NCBI GenBank assembly: GCA_024278235.1
Contig: JAJRTO010000285.1
Location: 1 to 33,003, forward strand
Reading direction: 5' to 3'
From: Candidatus Poribacteria bacterium
GTDB taxonomy: Bacteria > Poribacteria > WGA-4E > JAJRTO01
Length of the DNA stretch: 33,003 nt
Shown: positions 1-7,862 of the stretch, in pieces
How positions within the stretch are numbered: position 1 is the first letter of the stretch
Layout: the number at the start of each line of letters is the position of its first letter
Position numbers and translations under genes: made by a program
Notes under the pieces: generated by a model
Databases searched by the model: none
Told to the model about the DNA's origin: nothing
What the model saw: only the letters and a program-made list of their open reading frames with translations

Positions 1-124
1 ATGGTGTCTGCGAGGTCTGTCATACGACGACGGCCTATCATCGCAATGATGCCACGGGTAACCATAGCCACAATGTGGGGACGAACTGTACCACCTGTCA
101 CCCCCATTCGGATGGGTTCGCGCC
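1..124 (+). repeat. Direct repeat copy 1, heme module (truncated by window edge)
   Basis: These 124 bases are identical to 1063-1186. The offset of 1062 bases is exactly 354 codons, so both copies are read in the same frame and encode a CEVCH...CTTCH two-heme module. Identity stops after position 124; the left limit is unknown because the window begins inside it. Confidence 0.95.
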
Positions 125-2024
125 AGGCATGGGAGGAGGTTCCCACACAACGCACGTCAACGCCACCTATGGCCCTCAGTTGGCCTGTTCGGCGTGTCAT
201 GGAAGCAATAGCCCACCGACACTCGCCGATGGCCAGAATCTCGCTGGCACGACCGTGTGCACAAATTGCCATTCATCGGATGGTGTTGCCAGTGCCAAGT
301 CCTACTGGAACAATCCCGGTTCGTCCGAAGGGACTGCGGGGAGTTGGGGAGTCGCAGCAGGGGAAGCCAGTTTCTGTGGAAGCTGTCACGATGCGACCCC
401 CGGAAACAGTGCTCAGGATGGCAGTGGCAACAATGCAACCAACATCATGGGAGATGGTTCCACCTATGGAGCCTACCAGACAGGTCACAGCAAGGCATCC
501 GGCAACTACACCAGACTTCCCTTCCAATCCGTATCTGCAACAGGGAATCCCGCAGCGAATCAGGCATGCTCTGGTTGCCACAATCAAACCTCCCAGCACT
601 TCAGTGCAACGAATCAGCGACTGAAGTCGGGGTTTGAGAATGACGCGAGCAACAGCAACTGTCAACAGTGCCACCCACCTGGAACGGTGGCAACGGCCGC
701 ACCGATAGACTACACGACATACGCTTACTTCCAGGCGACTCCGCATAGTGCGAGCAAGTGCTCCGACTGTCATGATGCACATGGCGCCACGGGTGCGTTT
801 GTGGGTATGACGAAATCTGGTTCAGGCACACGTTGCACGACGTGTCACAATGGGACCACAGCGACCGATGCAGCAACGCATCAGAGTCTGGACTGTGCAT
901 CTTGTCACAATCCTCATGCCCAGGAACAGGACAACGCCTATGGCACGACGTATGGGAAGCTGGTTCGGACGCAGGTGGAGACCCCGAACAGCGGCGCAAA
1001 GTCTGTCAAGTTCACGGGTGCGACAGGTACGAATTCCTTTGCGGATGGGGATGCGACGTATGATGGTGTCTGCGAGGTCTGTCATACGACGACGGCCTAT
1101 CATCGCAATGATGCCACGGGTAACCATAGCCACAATGTGGGGACGAACTGTACCACCTGTCACCCCCATTCGGATGGGTTCGCGCCTACCGGCGGGGATT
1201 GTACTGCCTGCCATAGTGCTCCACTGGTTCATGTTCGTCAGATCGTCGGTGCAGGTGGTGATTTTTCACAACCATCCCATCATGTCAATGGGACCATCCA
1301 GGCATCTGACTGCACTGTCTGTCATGACACATCGAACCATCAAGGCGGCACGGTCTATCTATTTAACGTCGATACGAGTGCGAGCATCGCCTATACAGGC
1401 CCCGCTTCGCTACAGCCCTTCTGCGCAAGCTGCCACGATGCAGATGGCGTCAATGGGGACACAACGCCCTTCTCGGATAATGTAACGGTTCCCAATATGG
1501 AGACACCGTTCAATTCCGGCAATCCCTCTTACCATCCGATACAGGCCCAGAGTCCGAATGCCGGCATCAATTCCGGTGCTTTCGTGAACGGATGGAGCCC
1601 CGGGGACACGATGTACTGTGTGGATTGCCACATGGGGCCCATCTCAGGCTCCCACGGTTCGCAGTACGGTTACATCCTGAAGAAGGACTATACGGCGAGC
1701 AGTGCCAAGCGCACGATGTCCTCTGCCGAACTCTGTTTCGATTGCCATAATTACAATACCTACGGTAAGGACCAGGGTGGCAACCCCAATCCCAAGGATT
1801 ACAGCCGCTTCAATAAGCATCTGAAACATGTGGACAAAAAACAGTATCCCTGCTACGCGTGCCACGACTCGCACGGTTCCACTTCTGAGACCCACTTGAT
1901 CATAACAGGGAGGAGCCCGGGGATAACGAGCTTTACTCCATCGCCGGATACGAGTACAAACGGTAGTTGCGCCGGTACCAGCGGGTGTCATGGGAATAAG
2001 AGCTACAAACTCAAATACAACTAA
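3..2024 (+). CDS. Multiheme c-type cytochrome, 5' partial
   Basis: The reading frame is open to the left edge, so the N-terminus and signal peptide are missing and the ATG at 75 is not a real start. The visible part is about 673 residues with 18 CXXCH motifs and, at the very C-terminus, one CAGTSGCH (CX5CH). There is no membrane helix or recognisable catalytic domain, which suggests an exported electron-transfer protein. The last third (from NPSYHP to GRSPGIT) is closely similar to the C-terminus of the second cytochrome at 5481-7736, so the two are paralogs. Spacing of paired CXXCH motifs resembles the Geobacter-type 'CXXCH/CxxxxCH' secreted cytochromes. A 124-bp stretch at its visible start recurs exactly 354 codons later. 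The adjacent NHL protein, second cytochrome and beta-barrel suggest periplasmic or extracellular electron transfer. Multiheme identity is certain from sequence; partner and acceptor are inferred. Confidence 0.93.
   Translation, partial: GVCEVCHTTTAYHRNDATGNHSHNVGTNCTTCHPHSDGFAPGMGGGSHTTHVNATYGPQLACSACHGSNSPPTLADGQNLAGTTVCTNCHSSDGVASAKSYWNNPGSSEGTAGSWGVAAGEASFCGSCHDATPGNSAQDGSGNNATNIMGDGSTYGAYQTGHSKASGNYTRLPFQSVSATGNPAANQACSGCHNQTSQHFSATNQRLKSGFENDASNSNCQQCHPPGTVATAAPIDYTTYAYFQATPHSASKCSDCHDAHGATGAFVGMTKSGSGTRCTTCHNGTTATDAATHQSLDCASCHNPHAQEQDNAYGTTYGKLVRTQVETPNSGAKSVKFTGATGTNSFADGDATYDGVCEVCHTTTAYHRNDATGNHSHNVGTNCTTCHPHSDGFAPTGGDCTACHSAPLVHVRQIVGAGGDFSQPSHHVNGTIQASDCTVCHDTSNHQGGTVYLFNVDTSASIAYTGPASLQPFCASCHDADGVNGDTTPFSDNVTVPNMETPFNSGNPSYHPIQAQSPNAGINSGAFVNGWSPGDTMYCVDCHMGPISGSHGSQYGYILKKDYTASSAKRTMSSAELCFDCHNYNTYGKDQGGNPNPKDYSRFNKHLKHVDKKQYPCYACHDSHGSTSETHLIITGRSPGITSFTPSPDTSTNGSCAGTSGCHGNKSYKLKYN
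1063..1186 (+). repeat. Direct repeat copy 2, heme module
   Basis: Second copy of the repeat at 1-124, with 100% identity over 124 bases. Zero divergence, including at silent positions, means a very recent duplication, gene conversion, or an assembly effect at a contig edge. Confidence 0.95.
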
Positions 2025-2101
2025 CCGGATGGGCTCGAAAAGTGTTATCGGAGATCGCAAATCGCTTAAGGATTGGCGAGAATAGAAAGGAGTTGCACAA
2101 C

Positions 2102-4240
2102 ATGTGGAGGAGATATCGTCATACCGGATTTCATCTAATATGGTTACTCCTGTTAGTCTTCCTGATTCGTTCGCTTGCGGCATCTGTCGAGCTGCCAAAC
2201 GCCACCTATCTCTCCAGTTTTTCTGAGGGGTTGTATGCTCCTATAAGAATTGCGACAGATGCCCAGGGGAATGCCTATGTCACGGAAACGCGTCGACATC
2301 GTGTATCTGTTCTTGATTCGTCTGGAAATCTGGTACGGATGATTTACGGGATACAATCTCCTCTGGGCATTGCTGTCGATAATCGTGGCAAACTCTATGT
2401 CGGAGACAGGGAAACGGGAAGTGTGACCATACTCAACCCGGATGGTTCATCCGCAGGTAAGCTGGGCATCGGAATCGGTCAATTCACCATGCCGGCGGAT
2501 ATTGCCATCGATTCACAGAACAAGATCTATGTGGTGGACAGTAAGGAGGACTGTGTCAAAGTCTTCGACCAAAACGGGAGCTACCTATCTCAGTTTGGTG
2601 ACTCAAAGCTTGTCTTCCCCACCGGAATTGCGATTGATGAAACCAATGATGCCATACTTGTCGGACAATATGGTGGACTGGAAGACGGGAAGAATGCCGC
2701 AAGGATCCAGATTTTTGACCGGAATGGAAACTGGAAGAAGAGCATCGGTCAATACGGGTCGAAGCCGGGAGAATTCACACGTATCCAGGGGCTGGCGGTC
2801 GATGGAAAAGGAAGGATCTATGTGACGGATTGCTTCCAATCAACCGTTCAGGTTGTCGATTATACGGGTCGGTCGCTTGCATTCATCGGGAACTATGGGA
2901 CCGGACCGGGACAGTTGCGGCTTCCGTCCGATGTCGCCCTTGATCGGTACAATAGACTCTGGATCACATCCTCTGACAATGGACGGGTCGAACTGTTTGG
3001 TATCGATGAGTTCAGTTTGCCAGGCGGTGAGTCATCGAGTGATACCGAAGGTAGCTTTGGCATGGAGTTGGGAGTTGGCGTCAATTTCATCTCTGTACCG
3101 TTGAAACCATCCACTGATTGGCATCTCAGTGACCTGGCCGCCCATATCGGTAGCGGTGTGGTCTCGATTCTCGCCTATTCCTCCGACGAAGGCAAGTTCG
3201 TGAACTACCTACCCAGTTTCACGGACGATGTCTCTGCGAATGTTCCCGTGACGGGAAGTGCGGCTTATATCATCGTGATGAGCGAAGCGAAAACGGTGAA
3301 GTTCCAGGGCACGGCATGGGAAAGGGAAGTCGACCTCCCCTCCGGCGTGAGCATGTTTGCCGTGCCACGACAGCCGAGCGGTGAGTGGAGATTGAGTGAT
3401 CTGGTGACGCACATCGGGGATGGATTGATCCATCTCATCACCTATAACCGATTCCGTCGACAATGCGAGGCCTACTTTCCCGGGGTTCGATCCTCACTGA
3501 ATACAACGGTAGAAGGTGGTGTCGGTTATCTGGCCGTTATGTCCCAACCCAAGAAAGTCTTGTTTGAGGGGGATGCCTGGCGTGATAGGCCGCTCATCCC
3601 CGCGGCACCCATAGTGGACGGTCCAGCACTATCGAACATCCCCGTGCTTGTCATCACTGGAGAAGCGCTGAATCTGGAAACCGGACAAACCCTCGAAAAG
3701 ATCAGCATCGAGATCAAGAACTCATATACGGATGTTACTCAGACAGTGACCACGAATTCTGATGGAGTCTATGTGGCAGCGTTCATCGATCTGGTCGATA
3801 ACCGAGCCGCGACTGTGGGGGATGTGCTTCAGATGAAAGCAACAGGCCCCCGGTGGCTGAGCAAAACGATAACCTACACACTGACTGCCGAAGACATTCA
3901 GAGGAATCATATCGAGCTTCCTCCTATGGAACTGGAAGCCATGCCGAGGGAATCCGTTCTGCTTCCTAGCTATCCGAATCCGGGCAACCCTGAGACATGG
4001 ATCCCCTTCCGCTTGAATGCGGATGCCGACGTGGTGGTCGAAATATACAATCTCTCCGGTCAACAGATCCGCACGCTCGCCCTCGGACAAAAATCGGCGG
4101 GTAACTACATCGACCGTCAGCGGGCAGCCCGCTGGGATGGAAAGAACAACGCTGGGGAGAGCGTCACCAGCGGCGTCTATTTCTACACACTCCGCGCCGG
4201 TACATTCGAGGCCACTCGCCGCATCGTCATTTTGAAGTGA
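2102..4240 (+). CDS. Secreted NHL-repeat beta-propeller protein with FlgD-like/sorting C-terminal domain
   Basis: 712 residues from the ATG at 2102, chosen because AAAGGAG sits at 2086-2092 and the protein then begins with a good signal peptide (WRRYRHTGF then a Leu/Val-rich core). Residues about 30-310 form roughly six NHL repeats (IRIATDAQGNAYVTE-like units), one beta-propeller. Residues about 320-510 hold two copies of a module starting FISVPLKPS / MFAVPRQPS and containing DWHLSDL / EWRLSDL. A carboxypeptidase-regulatory-like beta sandwich follows (about 520-615). The end (about 620-712) is a FlgD-Ig-like domain with YPNPGNPETWIPF, SGVYFYTLRAG and TRR. This C-terminal type is common on secreted proteins of Poribacteria-like and Bacteroidetes-related lineages, where it anchors or sorts the protein. 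It lies 77 bp after the first cytochrome and is probably co-transcribed. A scaffold or docking role near cytochromes is inference; no enzymatic motif is visible. Confidence 0.85.
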   Translation: MWRRYRHTGFHLIWLLLLVFLIRSLAASVELPNATYLSSFSEGLYAPIRIATDAQGNAYVTETRRHRVSVLDSSGNLVRMIYGIQSPLGIAVDNRGKLYVGDRETGSVTILNPDGSSAGKLGIGIGQFTMPADIAIDSQNKIYVVDSKEDCVKVFDQNGSYLSQFGDSKLVFPTGIAIDETNDAILVGQYGGLEDGKNAARIQIFDRNGNWKKSIGQYGSKPGEFTRIQGLAVDGKGRIYVTDCFQSTVQVVDYTGRSLAFIGNYGTGPGQLRLPSDVALDRYNRLWITSSDNGRVELFGIDEFSLPGGESSSDTEGSFGMELGVGVNFISVPLKPSTDWHLSDLAAHIGSGVVSILAYSSDEGKFVNYLPSFTDDVSANVPVTGSAAYIIVMSEAKTVKFQGTAWEREVDLPSGVSMFAVPRQPSGEWRLSDLVTHIGDGLIHLITYNRFRRQCEAYFPGVRSSLNTTVEGGVGYLAVMSQPKKVLFEGDAWRDRPLIPAAPIVDGPALSNIPVLVITGEALNLETGQTLEKISIEIKNSYTDVTQTVTTNSDGVYVAAFIDLVDNRAATVGDVLQMKATGPRWLSKTITYTLTAEDIQRNHIELPPMELEAMPRESVLLPSYPNPGNPETWIPFRLNADADVVVEIYNLSGQQIRTLALGQKSAGNYIDRQRAARWDGKNNAGESVTSGVYFYTLRAGTFEATRRIVILK

Positions 4241-4407
4241 GGCATATTGCATGTGCCCGTTGGACCTGTGAACTCGCATCCGCTCACAGGGATAGGAAAA
4301 CCCGCAAACTATCTTTTTAAGCTGCATTTGGTATAACAATAAGGGGGGGCTCCCAACTGTATCTTTGTCGGGGGCCCTTTCTCACGAATGCTGGTTGTTT
4401 TCTAACC

Positions 4408-4436
4408 TTGACAATCGCACACCAAACCGACATACT
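4408..4436 (+). promoter_or_regulatory. Candidate sigma70-type promoter before second NHL gene
   Basis: TTGACA (4408-4413, perfect -35), 17-bp spacer, CATACT (4431-4436, 4 of 6 to TATAAT). Transcription would begin about 35-40 bases before the ATG at 4480. It lies in a 239-bp gap, so the second NHL-cytochrome-barrel group may be transcribed separately from the first. Confidence 0.45.
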
Positions 4437-4479
4437 AATAAAACTGGCTCTTGTCCCCTTATTTTCACACAGAATTCTG

Positions 4480-5478
4480 ATGAACCATAAAACTGAGATC
4501 GGTATTGCCGTGATCTTCTCTCTTCGGATATTCATTGCATCCCTGCTCATCCTCGCCTCACCGATGACATATGCGGGAGTGGATGATAACGCTGCACAGC
4601 CATCTTCCGCGCAGAGCAAAGAAGTGTTCGTCGATGATGGCATTTCGATAACATTTCTATTCGCTATTGAACGGTTCTCGGACGATCAGAAACTCGTTAA
4701 GCCAATGGGCGTTTGGTACGATAAACATCATGATGAGATATATATCGCTGACACAGGAAACAACCGGGTCGTTGTGTTTGGTGTGGGCGGGGAACCGCGT
4801 TTTCAGATTCGTGGTATTCAGGGATTGAGTGAGCCACTCGACATTTTGGTCGATGCGGAGAGCCAGATCTATGTGAGCCAGATGGAAAAACGTAGCCTGC
4901 AGATCTTCGATTTTCGAGGGGAACACTTGATGGATCTGTATGCACCCGATGCGACTCCCTTCAAACCTGGAAGAATGTGCTTCGATGTCGATGGGAAATT
5001 GTACCTCGTTGACAGGGAAAACGCAAGAATCCTGGTGTACGATACGGAGGGTAACTTCCAGTTTCAGTTCGGTAGAAAAGGCACTGAAGAAGGCGAATTT
5101 CAACTCATATCGGGGATCGCCGTAGACAACGCAGGGCGGATCTACGTAGCTGATTCCAAACAATATCCCGTTCAGATCTTTGACAGAAGAGGTCGGTTCC
5201 TCTATACTTTTGGTGCTCGTGGCCCTCGCAAAGGGGAGTTCTCGTTTCCGGGAGGCATCTTCGTCGATACTCAGGGCAGGTTGTGGATCACAGACACTTT
5301 CAGACACCAGGTAAAAGTCTTCAAGACAGATGGGACCCACCTGTTTCAATTTGGCACCTTCGGATCAAGACCCGGACAGTTTTTCTTCCCGATTGACATT
5401 GCACTTGACGAAAATAACAGGATCTACGTCCTGGAAAAAGGAGCCAGCAGATTGCAGGTTCTCCGGATACAGGAATAA
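4480..5478 (+). CDS. Secreted NHL-repeat (6-bladed propeller) protein
   Basis: 332 residues from the ATG at 4480. The TTG at 4408 lies inside a -35 promoter hexamer and would add a non-signal extension, so it was not used; no strong Shine-Dalgarno precedes 4480. An N-terminal hydrophobic stretch (IAVIFSLRIFIASLLILA) ends in MTYA before GVDD, a plausible signal-peptidase site. The rest is about six NHL units such as GVWYDKHHDEIYIADTGNN, GIAVDNAGRIYVADS and GIFVDTQGRLWITDT, enough for one complete propeller and nothing else. It lacks the sandwich and sorting domains of the NHL protein at 2102-4240. The stop is followed two bases later by the start of the next cytochrome, so the pair is almost certainly one transcript. 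NHL proteins are often found next to extracellular cytochromes; a binding or assembly function is inferred. Confidence 0.87.
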   Translation: MNHKTEIGIAVIFSLRIFIASLLILASPMTYAGVDDNAAQPSSAQSKEVFVDDGISITFLFAIERFSDDQKLVKPMGVWYDKHHDEIYIADTGNNRVVVFGVGGEPRFQIRGIQGLSEPLDILVDAESQIYVSQMEKRSLQIFDFRGEHLMDLYAPDATPFKPGRMCFDVDGKLYLVDRENARILVYDTEGNFQFQFGRKGTEEGEFQLISGIAVDNAGRIYVADSKQYPVQIFDRRGRFLYTFGARGPRKGEFSFPGGIFVDTQGRLWITDTFRHQVKVFKTDGTHLFQFGTFGSRPGQFFFPIDIALDENNRIYVLEKGASRLQVLRIQE

Positions 5479-5480
5479 TC

Positions 5481-7736
5481 ATGTGCGACTTAAGGTACTG
5501 GATTCATACTATCTTCATCATTCTTTTCTGCACTGTCTCTATTGCTAAAGCGGGTACCTGGCATCAACCATCACAGATCATCTGCTCTGACTGCCATACG
5601 ATGCACTACAGCGAGGGTGGAATGATGCCTATGGATGCAGAAGCGGGTGGGCCTTTTCCTCGTCTGCTCCTGGCGAGCACAACAACCGCTCTGTGCCTTG
5701 CCTGCCACGACGGCACTGATACGGATGCTCCGGACGTCGTGTATCCGGTCACTTATACCCCCGATCCCGCAGCGGGATATTTTGCGAACTCCGGAGGTGC
5801 TGCGAGTGACAACGCCCACAACCTCGGTATGTCCACCGGGGAAATGCCACCGGGAGGAAGCGATAGCCTGATCCTGAGCTGTGCCTCCTGCCATGAGCCA
5901 CACGGCAGTGTCAACCACCGGAACCTACTACTCAACCCGGTGGGCAGTGGCAATAGCGCAAATGTTGGGGTTGTTGTAGCTCAGACAAAATCTGCAGATG
6001 GACCGGGTGGGAACACCCCTGCTGAAGTCTACACACCCGCGAATCTTCGCTACAAGAGTGGCATGAGCGACTGGTGCAATGATTGTCATACCAACTTCCA
6101 TGGATCCACTGAGACAGGTTCTCCGGAACCGTGGTTTCGCCATCCGCAGGATGTGACGATCTATGGACAGCAGTACACCGACTATAGTCACTGGAGTGGC
6201 TCTATCACTAATCGCATCGAGGTGGAGAGCCCGGATTCGATCATTCCTGGTCTGGATGATCAGGTGTTTTGTCTTTCCTGCCACAAAGCACATGGTTCTG
6301 CTAATCAATCCGGTCTGATCTTCGCGGATGGTTCCAGGATGCTCTCCACCTGTCAGCAGTGTCACAACAAGGTTTATGAATCCACCAAGCATGGTAATGC
6401 GCTGACTGGTGTCTATCGGGTTACAGGAGATCCGAAAGGAGATTGCACCCAGTGTCACGATCAGCATGCAAGTCGGGATAGTGTGCCGACGCAGGGTGGT
6501 CCTCATGACTATCTTCTGTTTGCCGGCAATGACAACAATCTCTGTTATGCGAACGATGGTGCTGGCCCCTGTCATGCTTCGACCAGTAGCAATGAAATCT
6601 ACCAGAGTTCAACGACCTACCAGAATTCCTCCCACGCAACCAGCACAAATATGTACTGGCCCGGGCCGACGCCTCCGGCGCGTCCGTTTTCCGATTATGG
6701 CGAATGCCTGAACTGTCATACACCCCACGGTTATGACGATGGTGGGGGACTGGTGCCGAGCCAGGCGATCTCCCGGGAGGAGAACCTCTGTGAAACATGT
6801 CATGATGGTTCTCCGGCAAGCAATGTGAAAAATGACATCATCAACACTTACCGTCATCCGGCCCATGATTACTCGGATCGACATGATCCAGCCGAGGGAG
6901 GAACGACGAGTAGTTTCGGAAGCGCAAATCGTCATGCCGAATGCACCGATTGTCACAATGCACACTATGCGAAGTCCGATGTGTTTACTCCACCGCATCC
7001 CGATGCCTCTGAGCGGATCAAAGGGGTCAGTGGTGTCGCCGTTCTGAACGGTGGAGCAGGAACCCAACCGACCTATACCTATCTCTCTCCCAGTGTGGGT
7101 ATTAAGTATGAATACCAGCTCTGCTTCAAGTGCCACTCGTCTTGGACCGTACAGCCAGGCTGGCAGCCTGACATGGCCAAACTGTTCAATACCAACAACC
7201 CCTCCTACCATCCCGTCGAAGCCCAGGGAACCAATTCGGGGATCGATTCCCGCTCTTTTGTCAATGGTTGGGCTCCCGGGGATACGATGTATTGCACCGA
7301 TTGCCACGGAAGTGATAGCTCCTTGCTGGAAGGACCACACGGTTCCCAGTACAATTACATCCTGAAGAAAGACTATGTGGCGAGTAGCAGTCAGCGTACT
7401 ATGTCATCCAACGAAATCTGCTTCGACTGCCACAACTATGATACATACGCCAATGATCAGACGAAAAAAACGGCCGGGAAATACAGCCGCTTTACGAAAC
7501 ACTCCAAGCATGTCGACAGGAAGCAGTATCCCTGTTATACCTGTCACGATTCGCATGGATCGACGGACCAGCCACATCTCATTGTGATCGGTAGAAGCCC
7601 CGGCATCACGGACTATATTGAATATCCGGACGGTGGCAACTGTAGTGGGTCAGGTGGAGGTGGAGGTATGGGAGGGGGAGGGGGAGGAATGGGATGCCAT
7701 GGTTATGAAAACTACACCGTTGAATATCCGAGGTAA
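5481..7736 (+). CDS. Secreted multiheme c-type cytochrome with expanded heme motifs
   Basis: 751 residues. The ATG at 5481 follows the previous stop by two bases and opens a signal peptide (WIHTIFIILFCTVSIAKAG). I count 14 CXXCH motifs. Two further positions look like variant heme sites: CYANDGAGPCH (CX8CH), and a terminal Cys separated by 17 mostly Gly/Met residues from Cys-His (CX17CH). The second aligns with CX5CH at the end of the cytochrome at 3-2024. The region from NPSYHPVEAQ through GRSPGIT is strongly similar between the two proteins, including CFDCHNY and KQYPCYTCHDSHGS. There is no membrane segment besides the signal peptide. It is sandwiched between an NHL protein and a beta-barrel, as expected for the cytochrome of an outer-membrane or extracellular electron conduit. 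Heme occupancy of the variant motifs is unproven. Confidence 0.93.
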   Translation: MCDLRYWIHTIFIILFCTVSIAKAGTWHQPSQIICSDCHTMHYSEGGMMPMDAEAGGPFPRLLLASTTTALCLACHDGTDTDAPDVVYPVTYTPDPAAGYFANSGGAASDNAHNLGMSTGEMPPGGSDSLILSCASCHEPHGSVNHRNLLLNPVGSGNSANVGVVVAQTKSADGPGGNTPAEVYTPANLRYKSGMSDWCNDCHTNFHGSTETGSPEPWFRHPQDVTIYGQQYTDYSHWSGSITNRIEVESPDSIIPGLDDQVFCLSCHKAHGSANQSGLIFADGSRMLSTCQQCHNKVYESTKHGNALTGVYRVTGDPKGDCTQCHDQHASRDSVPTQGGPHDYLLFAGNDNNLCYANDGAGPCHASTSSNEIYQSSTTYQNSSHATSTNMYWPGPTPPARPFSDYGECLNCHTPHGYDDGGGLVPSQAISREENLCETCHDGSPASNVKNDIINTYRHPAHDYSDRHDPAEGGTTSSFGSANRHAECTDCHNAHYAKSDVFTPPHPDASERIKGVSGVAVLNGGAGTQPTYTYLSPSVGIKYEYQLCFKCHSSWTVQPGWQPDMAKLFNTNNPSYHPVEAQGTNSGIDSRSFVNGWAPGDTMYCTDCHGSDSSLLEGPHGSQYNYILKKDYVASSSQRTMSSNEICFDCHNYDTYANDQTKKTAGKYSRFTKHSKHVDRKQYPCYTCHDSHGSTDQPHLIVIGRSPGITDYIEYPDGGNCSGSGGGGGMGGGGGGMGCHGYENYTVEYPR
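7644..7693 (+). repeat. In-frame GGA/GGT-rich microsatellite
   Basis: A purine-rich run of GGA, GGT, GGG and ATG codons encodes a Gly/Met stretch between the Cys and Cys-His of the last heme motif of the cytochrome. Length changes in multiples of three would alter only the loop length; the sister cytochrome has no such tract. Confidence 0.8.
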
Positions 7737-7862
7737 CCCTTGCGATCCTGTATGACACAAATACAGACGGTACTTCTGCATCACAACCGGAGGATCGAGG
7801 CGCCAGAAAGCCGGGGGGCTGGTTTTCCGGCCTTAACGACCGTTGGAGTCTAGCTTAAGCTG

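Noticed and set aside
157-1232. Long minus-strand open frames opposite the first cytochrome
   Set aside because: They are antisense shadows of the biased CXXCH-coding sequence, with no ribosome site or family resemblance.
2102-4240. Calling the FlgD-like end a proven type IX secretion signal
   Set aside because: The motif resembles such domains, but no T9SS gene is in the window and the lineage may use the domain differently.
4338-4380. G/C-rich stretch as a terminator after the first NHL gene
   Set aside because: The G-run and C-run do not pair into a convincing stem and no proper T-tail follows.
7770-7862. Cyclic-di-GMP (GEMM-type) riboswitch before the beta-barrel gene
   Set aside because: Fragments such as a GAAAGCC-like loop and a CCGG stem are present, but the two-helix GEMM consensus could not be laid out, and no other riboswitch pattern fitted.
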